Part shown: one piece after another, positions 9,866-19,626 of the stretch
How the letters are laid out: every line of letters starts with the position of its first letter
How positions within the stretch are numbered: the first letter of the stretch is position 1
Source of the DNA: Gracilaria vermiculophylla
Taxonomy: Eukaryota; Rhodophyta; Florideophyceae; Gracilariales; Gracilariaceae
Assembly: GCA_019155205.2 (NCBI GenBank)
Contig: JAHNZQ020000227.1
Coordinates: 1,291,650-1,327,097 of the forward strand
Direction: 5' to 3'
Length of the DNA stretch: 35,448 nucleotides
Notes under the pieces: model-generated
Told to the model about the DNA's origin: nothing
Seen by the model: only the letters and a program-made list of their open reading frames with translations
Database searches by the model: none
Made by a program: the position numbers and the translations under genes

Positions 9866-10907
9866 CCCTTTCGCACAATGCACACGGAATGCAAACACAT
9901 CTGTGTTTGCCTTATAGACACTATCATGTGCCGTGCAACCAAGATAATATGAACCACTCGTCTGAAGGCAGTCTCAACTTCCGTCGTCACAAGCACGACT
10001 TTCGGCGCGACGCTCCCACATCCCTACTCCTCGCTTCCTCGTCTTCCAGTATCTCAAACACAAATCCTGCTGCCGAATCTCTTCTGTGTAGGCAGCTACA
10101 AGCGCGAGTTTTGAATATGATTTCTAGACGTGAACAAAGTAGTTCAACTATTGAGCTCAACTTTCTAGATACAACAGCGGCTTTTTGTAGCTGTTGTGAT
10201 TCCAAGAGCATACAATTCCTACCAGGACTTTCATTGCGCCGCTTTACAAACTCTTATAAATCAGATATCAACGGTAACTTCAATCAATCCCTTGACACAC
10301 AACTCTTGTTTCCAATGATCTAACGTTTCACAATTTCTGGGTCTCTCTGTGACTTTTTTTCATTGTTTGAAAGCCATTCGATGCAGCTCTGGAGCGGCTC
10401 CCTGTTGATTTGATGAACTTTATTTGTGCCTTTTACTAGCATAACACATTTGGTGCGTCTGGTACTGCAGTATTTCGCTGCTCTGATGGTTTGGTCTCAT
10501 AAATATCCAGTTCTTTCCTGTTTGGAGCTTTTTTTGCCTGAATTATTGTCACACTGCATGTCACCTTGCAAAGCTGACATATGACCGCTGTTGGATTCTA
10601 ACTATTACTGATGCTAACAGGGACTGCATCACAGTTGTAAGAGGCACTGTGAAGCTCTACACTGTCAACATACATCTAAAACAACGGCTTGTATATGCGC
10701 ATCCGTACGATTCAATTTATCTGCATCACAAAGTTCGTCTGACCTAGCACAAATACTCGTGGACCTACGCCTGTGCAGATATAATTTGTGAATAAAAATA
10801 CTACCCTTTTTAGTTTTCTCCCTGTCGTGACACCAAAAAGCACTCCGATTCTGTACTGCAATGTATCACCGAAGCACACGTTCTATAACTTCATAGGTGG
10901 AAAACTA
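9866..10907. other. left internal region of the piggyBac element, no recognised gene
   Basis: A 198-codon plus frame (9727-10323) begins outside the element and crosses its left border, and an overlapping minus frame (9987-10211) encodes a Lys/Arg/Glu-rich peptide. Neither shows a domain I recognise. The 10324-10787 part has no useful frame. The region may hold the promoter of the Cys-rich ORF that begins at 10908. Confidence 0.35.
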
Positions 10908-11450
10908 ATGGAGGGAAATGAGAGCAATAAAGAGGAGAGTTTCGGGATGCAAGGTGATCCGGACATGAGCAGTGCTGGTTTGAATACAGACAGAAAAAAC
11001 GAATAACAAGCTAACTTGACGAGTAGTATTATCAAAACTACGGATACAAAAATATCAACTGCTACTGAGAAGTCCAAGTATGTATTGATTCCCGACAGCG
11101 GTAATAGAGATTCGATTTCAACAAAACACTCTACACTGTTGAAATTTACGGTTATCACGGAACAAAATGAACATTTTACATGTCAAAAGTGTGGAGGCAC
11201 ACCGTGTTATTGGATGAAGTTAACTCCTTCCGTAGTAGAAGAAACAGCAGAACAATTTCCCGTCAGCGAAGCATGCACTGCATCAAACAATGTCTCTTGC
11301 AAATAAGCATACTGAAGCTTTATTTCTGAACGTTATGGCTATCGAGGGAAGGGAAACAGGGTACAACTGCTTCGATGTGTGTTGGAGGGAATTGGAACAA
11401 TATTGCCAGACGAGCTCGGACGGTAAATGGGATTTAAGAAACAATAGCTT
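10908..11450 (+). pseudogene. Cys-rich accessory ORF of the piggyBac element (function unknown)
   Basis: From ATG 10908 one frame reads an acidic, Ser/Asn-rich N terminus, then a compact domain: FTCQKCGGTPCYWMKL (C..CGG.PC.W) at about 11172-11220 and FISERYGYRGKGNRVQLLRC followed by VLEGIGTILPDEL at about 11319-11424, with a final MGF after a stop. The frame is cut by TAA 11004, TAA 11304, TGA 11313 and TAA 11427, so it is a pseudogene. The frame stays readable across these stops, which shows past coding selection. I have an impression of similar small ORFs in algal and stramenopile genomes but cannot name a family. It faces the transposase gene tail to tail within the same inverted repeats, suggesting it is an element-encoded helper or DNA-binding protein (inference). 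Confidence 0.6.
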
Positions 11451-13383
11451 TATCTTTTGTAGAGTATTTTGACGGTGCTCAGCGTCGGGGCTACCTTGTT
11501 CCATTTATTTCGGTGGGGCGGAGAAGATAATTTCGATTCGGCTGATCTTATTGCGTCAAAGATGTCATGATGTGCGCGGCGAAAGACATCTTTGTGATGA
11601 TAGAATGAAAAGCAACTCACATGAAAGCCACGTGGGCATGCACTACAAGAAAATCTCGTATAGCCGCCACTGCGTTGTGTCGAAATGATACTGTATAAGA
11701 AACAATTTACACGCATTTTTCCCTCCTTCTCGAAGGAGCATGTGGAGTGGATTGGTTTCTTTGGTGTCTGACGAAGCAATACTATCATTCACCATCGCTG
11801 CCCGAATGATAACGAGTTATGCTCTTTTCTGATGATATTTCACATATTATGCTTCGAAATGCTCAATTATGCGCAGTTTCATCACCATAAAATCTAGGAT
11901 TGGCCAGCCTGGATTCGTGATTACATTGAAAAGTGCTTGGACATTGATATTGCTCGCCTCAAGGATAAAAGTTAAAAGACTCATGCACGTACGCCATTCT
12001 TTTCTCACTGTTGGAGAGGTGACCGAAATTGATCGAAGCGATCACTTGCGTTCATGAATAGGTTCTAAGCGACGATTTTTGAAAGGATTTGTAACGTTGA
12101 GCGACGAATGGATTCATTACCAGTCCACCTTCGAAGCTGTTCCATTTTTTGCACGTACTTGACAGCGTGCTCGTCGGGTGTATATACTAGTGCTGTAGGT
12201 GTATCAGCCAAATCATCTGTACAAAACGAAACGACTGATCGATCCTTGAAGAACACAAAACCCGTTCTTTTCGCCACAACAGGAGGACCTTCGTTCTTCA
12301 TGCAATTCTGGGGCACCTGTACCAATCGCCACTCCCCACGCTGCGCATGTTTCAGGCTTTCTATTGCCGTTTTCAAAGCAGTCCTATTTATACCATCGAC
12401 AATGATGAACCTTACGGTCCCGATAGTTCTACATTCTCCGTCGCTCAGCACCTCTAATTGCTGTGCTAGAGCATGGCGTGTGTAGAAATAATTCATAACC
12501 ATTAATCGCTCATGACCGGGCGTAGGATGGACCTGACTCTGGTGAGCCATCCAAGCGCACCACAACGCGGAGGTTTTGGACTTCGGGAATAATGTTCCAT
12601 GTACTTTATGTTCTCCTGCCTCGCATAAGTTCCAGAAAAGGCTGGTATACATTTTAACTGGCGCCTGACCAGGATTTTTAGCCAGAACCATTATCTTGTA
12701 CACTGTGATGGTACGCAAGAGACCAGCAAACCATAGCGTAAAACCTTATACCAAACTTGTCTGACTTTCATTTCATGTCCGACCGAGCAGCCGTACACCA
12801 TTTACATCGCAAATTTTTCTCATTAAGAGAACTCCGTCCCACTGGGATCGAAAGTGTTGCTGTGTTTCTCGCGAAATGTTCAAGCAGCTGGCGACCATGC
12901 CTCAGAGGATCGACAACAGCCAAATCAGGATCGAAGCAAGGGTCCATACGAATAGCAGCTCTGATGTCCATGAAATTGTTACGCGCAATAACTTTCTTGT
13001 AGAACGGCATACCCGAAACCTAGGATGTACACCAATAATCTCGTAAACGATTTAGACGGTGCAAAGACGTGGAGAGCTAAAGACTTAAGTACGCCTAAAG
13101 TTCTTCTATTCGGAGAGGTTTATTTCACTTTCCACGTTGGATGAACTGCTTACTGATCCACTCTCGCATGTATTTCAGATATGAACCGTTGAGGAAAAAA
13201 CTAAAAGAAACCAGTTTTCGTAAATTACGGTATGTTCGTCTGATGCGATCCGATTTGGCCAGGTTACATCTGCTACGGTTATGACATAGTAAGCATTAGG
13301 GGACTCGTTCGCATAGTTTCAGTTCTTCTCTGGCTTCTAAAGCAGTAATAACGAATTCTTCGTCATCAATATGCTCCCATTAC
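11450..13383 (-). pseudogene. piggyBac-like transposase
   Basis: Reading down from 13383, the N-terminal part shows FLNGSYLKYMREWISKQF and LHRLNRLRDYW, then VIARNNFMDIRAAIRMDP, SSLNEKNLRCKW, KSDKFGIRFYAMVCWSL, HHSVQDNGSG, ALWCAWMAHQSQ, LMVMNYFYTRHALAQQL, TIGTVRFIIVDGINR, RGEWRLVQV and ASDRFDQFRS. It ends with a Cys-rich zinc module, YTRFSCSACPRGFHVSCF. This is the order of a DDE_Tnp_1_7 piggyBac transposase with its C-terminal Cys-rich domain. It would cut and paste the element at TTAA. Stops include TGA 12768-12770, and a frameshift lies near 12680. Two of the three catalytic Asp positions read Asn (in SLNEKN and VMNYFYT); the third (ASDRFDQ) is kept. Confidence 0.88.
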
Positions 13384-13714
13384 ACTTATTCAGCTGGTTC
13401 GAAAGGACAGTCGACATCATTTTGTGTAACAGTCGTAGTCATGAAGGGTTGCTATACGCACTGAGAGATAGAACCATAGAGAGACAAATTGGCGGCCATG
13501 ATCTTTGGCGGACGCCAGGTCTTCTGCCGGTGTTTACTATCCGTTCCATCAATCAGCAAATTGCAAGAGACTTTTATGGTTTGCAAAATACGTTAAATAA
13601 TAGCGCATACCTATAAAAACATTTCCTGATAGAGATGGAACATGCCATTATCATCTTGTTTGTGGCTTTTGGACCTTTCAGAATATTTTGACATCCATTG
13701 AACAGTCGGTAAGC

Positions 13715-13739
13715 TTATTGCTACGATAGTAGCATAAGT
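13715..13739. repeat. subterminal hairpin repeat in the piggyBac right end
   Basis: CTTATTGCTAC, loop GATA, GTAGCATAAG forms a 10-bp stem with one bulged T and repeats the hairpin at 13804-13825 in the terminal repeat, 89 bp away. It may be a second transposase-binding site inside the right end (inference). Confidence 0.5.
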
Positions 13740-13770
13740 GTTTGGAACAATTGCCACTTTGATAGCAAAT

Positions 13771-13846
13771 CTTATTAGCTGTCATCCAATCCAGTTCTAT
13801 CCTTATTGCTACAAAAGTAGCAATATATTTTTTCGGTTCAAAAGAG
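13771..13846 (-). repeat. right terminal inverted repeat of the piggyBac element
   Basis: The inverted counterpart of 9788-9865, directly inside TTAA 13847-13850. It contains the hairpin TATTGCTAC-aaaa-GTAGCAATA (13804-13825), a 9-bp perfect stem. The border itself is a 14-bp palindrome, AAGAGTTAACTCTT (13842-13855), centred on the TTAA. Confidence 0.8.
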
Positions 13847-13850
13847 TTAA

Positions 13851-15872
13851 CTCTTGAGAACTACATAGAGAGGCCCCAGCAGCAGTCATGTTCCGGGACT
13901 CTGGCATCAGCTATCATGTGTAGTCACCGCCAAAAAGAATACTGCTGAAACACAGTACCTCGCAAACCCTGATGACTTGACCCACAGAGAACCGATCGAC
14001 ACTCTGTTCCCACGGCTTTAATGTAATTGCAACTAAATCCGTTATTTCTACTCGGAACTTACGACCTATCGGGTGCAAGCGAAATTAGTACAAGACCTCC
14101 GCTTTTTCTTCAAACGAGATATGACGAGAGCTTTTGCAATTCTCCTTGCGTTTCCACGATAAATACACAAACTTATTTCGCCGCCAAAATTGTAAATCTA
14201 TCTCCCACTTCATCTAGAACTTCAATTTTCTTAATGATATAATATAGAATATTTCATCCATTTCTGGTTTTTTACAACCAACGTAAATATATTGGTTCTT
14301 TTTATGGGCTGTCCTTTTTTTGAGACTCAAACCATCCGTAATCATTACTCTTCTTCACCCAATTTGAACTACCTATATCTCATTATGCCACGTGGCTACT
14401 CCAGCGCGATAGGTAGACTTCAAAGAGCTTTGTGGCAATCAAGCATCGCAGTTATCTGTGATGTTTTGAGAGGCTGTACAGCTGCTGCTCATGGCAAGAT
14501 AATGTGTTTTCATTGGCTCTATGGGCGCCGAATGTCAATGTTGTAGACTTCAATCATACGCTGAAGCGAAATAAGAACGTTTAAAACGCTGTCGAGGCGT
14601 TCTGTTTATAAACCGGACAGTAGTCGGCCTAGCATGGCCAACATATAGCTTTGCGCAGCGTGTGCTATTCAGCGGACTTATGCGCAAGCACTGATATTAG
14701 TATGATTCCGTTTCCACACCTGATGGGATCAACATGCAGCGTTTCGGCCGACCAGAAGGTCGTAAACATGACTGGACATTATAAATTCGCTCTAGACTGG
14801 ATGATGTGCCTCCAAAAGTACTGCATTGTAGCGAGATATCGTCCTGTATATATGGAAACTCCGGATATAACAAATGCGAGATTATGGAAATGCCTTTTCA
14901 AGGTGCGAAAGTAGCACTGGTACAGTAAGTTATTTGGCCAGCGCTTTGGTTAGCCTGCAAATCAGCGTTAAGTTGGTTTTGAAAGAGCACAAAATGTACC
15001 TTGTGCAGAAGAATATCCCAAACGTGAAATTACCGCGAAGAATGTTCAAACTCCCCTCGCGCAAGGTGATTCATGGGCAGAGCCTTCCTCGAACAAGGCA
15101 CAAGAGCCGGGCCTAACTCTGGGTCCAAGCTGTCGCAACGGATGCAAGAGGAAGACAAATGGACAAACCGGGGATCCGGCATGTTTTGTGATTGAGGCAG
15201 TTTCCTTATTGTGCGGTGAAAATTCCCTGTAGATTATTGGGCTATCTCGGCGCGTCCAGGTAATATACTGGGCTGGGCGGGTTTCGGGCATGCCGCATTG
15301 AGCGAGTGGCATACGTAGTCCAAAAAGAAAAGACCGGAGATCCAGTAGGGATATTCATGTATGAGGGCGATCCTGAAAGAAGGGAAAAATAGTCCAAATA
15401 ATAGTTCTCGGTGTCACAGGGGGTTGACTTCCGTAGTCCACGATTTACTTCTCCAAGGTGGAGAGAGTTACATGCATGGGCGGAAATTTCAGACAAAAGA
15501 TCCCATTTGGTGCGGTTGACTGCTCGCCAAGGCCGAAGGGCTGTCGCGCTAAGACTGTACCTATAGGGCCATAATGGCCGAGATGACTAAATAAATTAAA
15601 TAGTGAAAGATACTAAATTAACAGTGCAAGGCAGGTGCCAGCCGGCTCCCAAACGTAAGCCATCGAGCAGCGCGCGGCTGCCGCGCGCGTGCCGCGTCGC
15701 ACGACATGCGCCGGGTCGGTTACTCCGGAACCCATTGTGCAACTGGACTTAAATTGCCCCTGCGGCATAACGGTCGATACGGAAACTGGTAGTTCGGCAA
15801 AGTGCCAAGAAGAACCACCACGGAGGGTTTTGGACTACACTTTGCTGCCATTAACATCAAGCCCAAGATGAA
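13851..15872. other. unassigned region right of the piggyBac element
   Basis: Only short frames occur (for example 14292-14546, 14651-14914, 14874-15116, minus 15046-15312), and none shows a domain I recognise. The sequence is AT-rich to about 15030 and more GC-rich from there. No LTR, tRNA or inverted repeat pair could be assigned apart from the palindrome listed separately. Confidence 0.4.
15670..15688. repeat. 19-bp GC palindrome
   Basis: GCGCGCGGC, T, GCCGCGCGC is a perfect 9-bp inverted repeat with a single central base, in a very CpG-rich patch within otherwise mixed sequence. No gene end or element tip can be linked to it. Confidence 0.6.
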
Positions 15873-15952
15873 TGTTGATAGTTCAAATGGTGAACTGTGC
15901 GCCCTGTGTCACAAGAGAGTATAATGCAAATAGCTCATCTGTTTTTCTAACA
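15873..15952 (+). repeat. 80-bp direct repeat, copy 1, with tRNA-like box A and box B
   Basis: The block matches 16104-16183 at 75 of 80 positions. It ends with TAGCTCATCTG (15931-15941), close to a pol III box A, and GGTTCAATTCC (15985-15995), close to box B, follows 54 bases later just outside the repeat. This spacing is what a tRNA-derived short interspersed element would show. No complete tRNA cloverleaf could be folded by eye. Confidence 0.5.
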
Positions 15953-16103
15953 GGTTATGGGCCCGGATAAACGCTAGGACCCTGGGTTCAATTCCCAAAA
16001 GTTACCTGAGCCTGAGAAATTGTACATGTGTACAGCAGTGGTCAAAAGTGGTTACTGTAAGCTATAGGTCTCGTTCTGTAAGAAAGCATAGGGCGAGGGG
16101 GCG

Positions 16104-16183
16104 TGTTGATAGTTCAAATGGTGAACTGTGCGCCCTGTGTCACAACATAGTATAGCGCAAGTAGCTCATCTGTTTTTCTAACA
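16104..16183 (+). repeat. 80-bp direct repeat, copy 2
   Basis: The second copy of the block at 15873-15952, in the same orientation and 231 bp away. It includes the box A-like TAGCTCATCTG (16162-16172), but the sequence after it differs from that after copy 1. A second tRNA-like segment, CACCCGAGCGGT, lies near 16258. Confidence 0.55.
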
Positions 16184-16299
16184 ATGAAGATTTTCGAATC
16201 ACGTATCGGTCTATTTGCGTCGCTTCTTGCAAAATAGGCGTCGTGTAGGGCAATAGCACCCGAGCGGTAAAGCACACAAGGACGTCCGAATCTTCCTCT

Positions 16300-16888
16300 A
16301 TAGATGTTTTTCGGCGGTTAAGCTCTCTCTAGGGAACAACACGACAATGTCGGGTATAAGACTGAGATTGACCCGGCAGCACTTGGCAAGATAGGTTAAA
16401 GAAAGATCCTCAGTAGGTGGGTGTACTTGTGTCCGGTGCCTCCTTGCAGGAAAGAGGGGAGAAAGAAGGGAGGAGCGCGGGTCGCGCGATCCACAAGGTG
16501 GAGGAGGTACTATTATGGTTGAAAAAAAGAGGAGGTGGCCGTGAGGAAAACGATAGAAGTCATAAATATCCTTGTACAAGAAGCGAGTACAGTGAACCTG
16601 GTATTGTATCCAAGTACGGGGGCTCTAGGCGTTCAAGGCGGAGAAGCAACCGTACGCTACGGGATATCCCTCAAGAGAGGCAAATCCCGACGTAGGCGGA
16701 AGGCTCAGAGCCTGAACTTTGGTTACCTTCTACTCAGAGCGGCTCCAGGGATGCCGAGGTCTTTTAGTACTGTAGCGATAATTAAATATGAAGGAAAAAT
16801 CCTAAATATATTAATAAATAAATACTTGGCCATTTGGGCCACCGACGAGCACTGTACCAGGATCCAGACCACACGTGTAGGATGTGTG
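16300..16888. other. unassigned intergenic sequence
   Basis: Short overlapping frames occur on both strands (16298-16579 minus; 16417-16695 and 16535-16948 plus), but none has a recognisable domain and they mutually overlap, so I treat them as chance frames. There is a purine-rich, GGAGG-rich stretch at about 16450-16545. Confidence 0.4.
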
Positions 16889-16959
16889 CTACCAACCGCT
16901 TGCGTCGGACTTAGTCACATTGACCGCGTAATACGCGTTCCATGGTAGAATTCTGTATA

Positions 16960-17725
16960 CAGAAGCAACTCCGAAGACGGGCGTGCTCTTCATGTCACTT
17001 TTTTCTACGTTCCTTCGGCTCTTTTTTGCCCTCAATTCAATCAAAACTGGTGCATTTTTGCTTTCAAAGCAAGCGTTCGCGTTAAAATTGAATCCGCGGA
17101 AGATTTGCTTTTTGATGTGAAAACCAAAACTGTTCATCTCACTCTTAACAAACGATGGACGTAAACTCTCTTTTTTTGCCTTCTTTGCGACAGAAGTCTC
17201 TTTTTCCTTCTCGATTTCCAAGTCCTCCATTCCCGGACGAACCATTGCTTCTAACATCACGTCCAATATTCTGCTTCGTACCGGCACGCACGAGGTCTGC
17301 ACCCATGTGTTCTTTGTTTTCCATTTTTCTGCGTTCCATTGTTTTCAGTACTTTTCTTTTGAAGTCATAGTCTTCATTCATCCCCCGAGTGGTCATGAAC
17401 ACGTCAGCAAGCTGTCCCCATTCCCCCTTACTCTTTTAAATTCCCTAGATTCTCTGATTGGGATCGTCAATGTTGCAGTATCGCTCCTGCATTCGCTTAT
17501 AGCCCTCTAAAAAGGCTTACATTCTACAGGTTCAACAATAACAGATGAGTTTACGTTCAATTTTGCGGTCCCCTTTTCGAACCGCTTTCTGGTCCCGCCA
17601 TACGGAGGCGTATCCGCTTTTGCAGCTGCAACTTCTCGCGCTGTAATCTTGTCATGCCCCGCTGTGTACAAGGACTTCTTTCCGAGGGTGAGGGCCATAG
17701 CTTCGACCTTAGAATCTTCTGCCAT
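16960..17725 (-). pseudogene. Myb/SANT-like DNA-binding protein remnant
   Basis: The clearest part, 17725-17507, reads GHDKITAREVAAAKADTPPY then GGTRKRFEKGTAKLNVNS. This resembles the helical Myb/SANT-like module in which a hydrophobic LLLLKEV helix is followed by G.T...W..VA..LN. Downstream, in shifted frames, come an EDYDFKRKVL segment (about 17380) and a long Lys/Glu-rich stretch (EIEKEKETSVAKKAKKE) likely to be coiled coil. At least two frameshifts and stops near 17507 break it. DNA binding is inferred from the module only. The same family appears on the opposite strand at 18266. Confidence 0.45.
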
Positions 17726-18265
17726 CTTAGCTACAGCACAGTAGCTGGGTGGTCTGCTGCTCGCAGTGGTACATGTTCTGTTAGCTCTCTACAGCGAAAT
17801 AAGAGAATTTTATTACACGTTGTACTTTTATTTTTGCCCACGCGAGCTCCGTAATGACGCAATATTAAGCATTACTAATGAAGTCCGAGGCAAAAAGTTA
17901 TGTAAGCTAACTTTGAGTGTAATGATTTTGGCAGAAATCTATTTTGTACTCTAAAGACTTCAGAGTGTGTATGCTCAGTATCAGAGAGTTAACGCAGTTC
18001 CAAATTCGTTAACATGTAAGTATATAGCCTACAAGTTGCACAGCTAAGAATTCTGAAACAAACTTTAGTAAAGTCTTATTCTCACTGATACTGAAAATTG
18101 CAGTACTATTGAAGTCACCTGCGTTACAGCTTGAGAAATTCTTGATACCAAATGCTCTGACTATGTTGTTACCGTTACATTAAAATGGCACATCCAGCAT
18201 GAAAAACGCCTCTTCAAGCGATATCCATGCATCAGTAGTCAGAACAATATCCGTTTGGAATTCAA

Positions 18266-19531
18266 ATGACGCTATGGTTCACTTCACCAACATATCCATC
18301 TTCGATAAGATTCAAATTGAGGTACAGGTTTTCTAGAGAAGGTGATCTCATAATTCTGAAAGAAGTGGCTTCGGCAAAGGCACGTATTACGCCCAATACA
18401 GAGACAAGGGAAAAATTCAAAAAAGTTTCTTCTAAAGTAAATGTAGTAAAGCGAATGAAGAATGCGATTACATGAAAATATATGCAAGAAAAACAAACTC
18501 TACTGCAATAAACATTTGACAGGAGTGACGCTATTGAGTCTAAAATTGTTGGACGAGGTGGTAAAGCGGGAGAATTGGATGAAGTAATTTGTATGATGAA
18601 GGAAACTCGAGATGATATTGCCAAGAGTAAGGGACAAAGGAAACTCGAGATGATATTGCAAAGAGTAAGGGACAAAGGAAACGAAAGAAAGTGGAACTTG
18701 ATGAGCAGAAAGAGCGCCTTGGTGCCCTTATGTGATAGCGGGTGACGCATCGGAAAGACGGGGGACGAAGTAGCTATGTAGTTGGGGACTTTCAGAAAGA
18801 GCGCCCGTTGAAGAAAAAAAGCCAATTATGTTTTCTGGATCAGTGTTGCTGGGTGACGAAGCTTCGTAGTTCACGAATAAGATTAAGAGGGTAGACTCTA
18901 AATGTTTCACATTTGGAAAAAAAGCTTAAGCTCCGGGAATATTCCTGTTCCAAGCATCACATAAGAAAAACGTTCTTGACAGCGAAGAGGGATTACAAGA
19001 AAGGCGTGAAACACAGAAACTAGAATTATAAAATTCCAAATTCATGTTGAATGTCATATGAGCACTGAAAGATGCCGACAATAATGCGATTGGTTACGTT
19101 ATATCAATGAATTGGCCCAAAAAAAACACCACTGACAATTGCAGAGCATGGGCATTCCGAGAAAAATGACGCTCGCACTTTGGAATCTAGAAATGATGAG
19201 GTGTCTCTCGCGGCGAGCGCAAAGTCCGCAGCGAACGGAAGCGCCAGGTGGAGCAACGTGGAGAGCAAGCCTTCCCTCGCTGTGGAGTTTGCAATCGCCA
19301 CGTCACGGCGCCCATCAACAAGATTCACTCAAATTCAGTGTTTGGAGGCTCAATAGGCTTCAACGATTGGAGATTTACAATTGAAAAACTTTTATACTTG
19401 ACTCCCGTAAAATCATTTGCATCTGTTCATCATTAGAAGCGCAGAAGGATAAAAAGACCCAGCGGGAGCTTGTGGAACTCTTAGATTTATGTAGAAACGC
19501 AGAAAATGATGGTGTTAATGCACTAAGTTAG
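18266..19531 (+). pseudogene. second Myb/SANT-like protein remnant, divergent from the first
   Basis: The N-terminal module reads FSREGDLIILKEVASAKARI then NTETREKFKKVSSKVNVV, aligning with the module at 17725-17507. The same strand then shows SKIVGRGGKAGELDEVICMM and a Lys/Glu-rich segment, and a plausible C terminus, KTQRELVELLDLCRNAEND, ending at TAG 19529-19531. Stops at about 18474 and beyond, plus a 38-bp tandem duplication at 18601-18676, destroy the frame. The longer minus-strand frame 18262-18825 is the antisense shadow of this segment. Confidence 0.45.
18601..18676 (+). repeat. 38-bp tandem duplication
   Basis: Two adjacent 38-bp units (18601-18638 and 18639-18676), each beginning ggaaactcgagatgatattg, differ at one position (c/a). 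The unit is not a multiple of three, so it shifts the surrounding Myb/SANT-like frame. The near identity suggests the duplication is much younger than the pseudogene. Confidence 0.9.
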
Positions 19532-19626
19532 TTTACAGAATGGCAATGTCGTGTTGAGGACACTCTAGTAGTGACTTTATTATGATCCTTCATTGTTTGG
19601 TGCGGGTATGTGACAACTCCTTACTG

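Larger units (their letters stand above)
9784..13850. mobile_element. piggyBac-type DNA transposon with two convergent genes
   Basis: The element is bounded by TTAA at 9784-9787 and 13847-13850, the canonical piggyBac target duplication. Reading inward, both ends carry similar sequences: left TTCTTTGGAACCAAAAGATT, right CTCTTTTGAACCGAAAAAAT, each followed about 15 bases further in by TTGTAGCAATAA and then by a TTGGATGA block. It contains a decayed piggyBac transposase on the minus strand and a small Cys-rich ORF on the plus strand whose 3' ends meet at about 11450. At about 4.06 kb it is larger than the classical single-gene moth element. Terminal identity by eye is about 75 percent over the first 44 positions. 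Confidence 0.85.

Noticed and set aside
15925..16010. A complete tRNA gene.
   Set aside because: Box A- and box B-like sequences are present, but acceptor and D stems cannot be formed by eye, so only a tRNA-like repeat is reported.
16535..16948. A 137-codon plus-strand frame.
   Set aside because: No domain, no neighbour in support, and it overlaps frames on the other strand.
18262..18825. A 187-codon hydrophobic minus-strand frame that looks like a membrane protein.
   Set aside because: It is the antisense of the Lys/Glu-rich Myb/SANT-like remnant on the plus strand; Lys/Glu codons read backwards as Phe/Leu/Ser.
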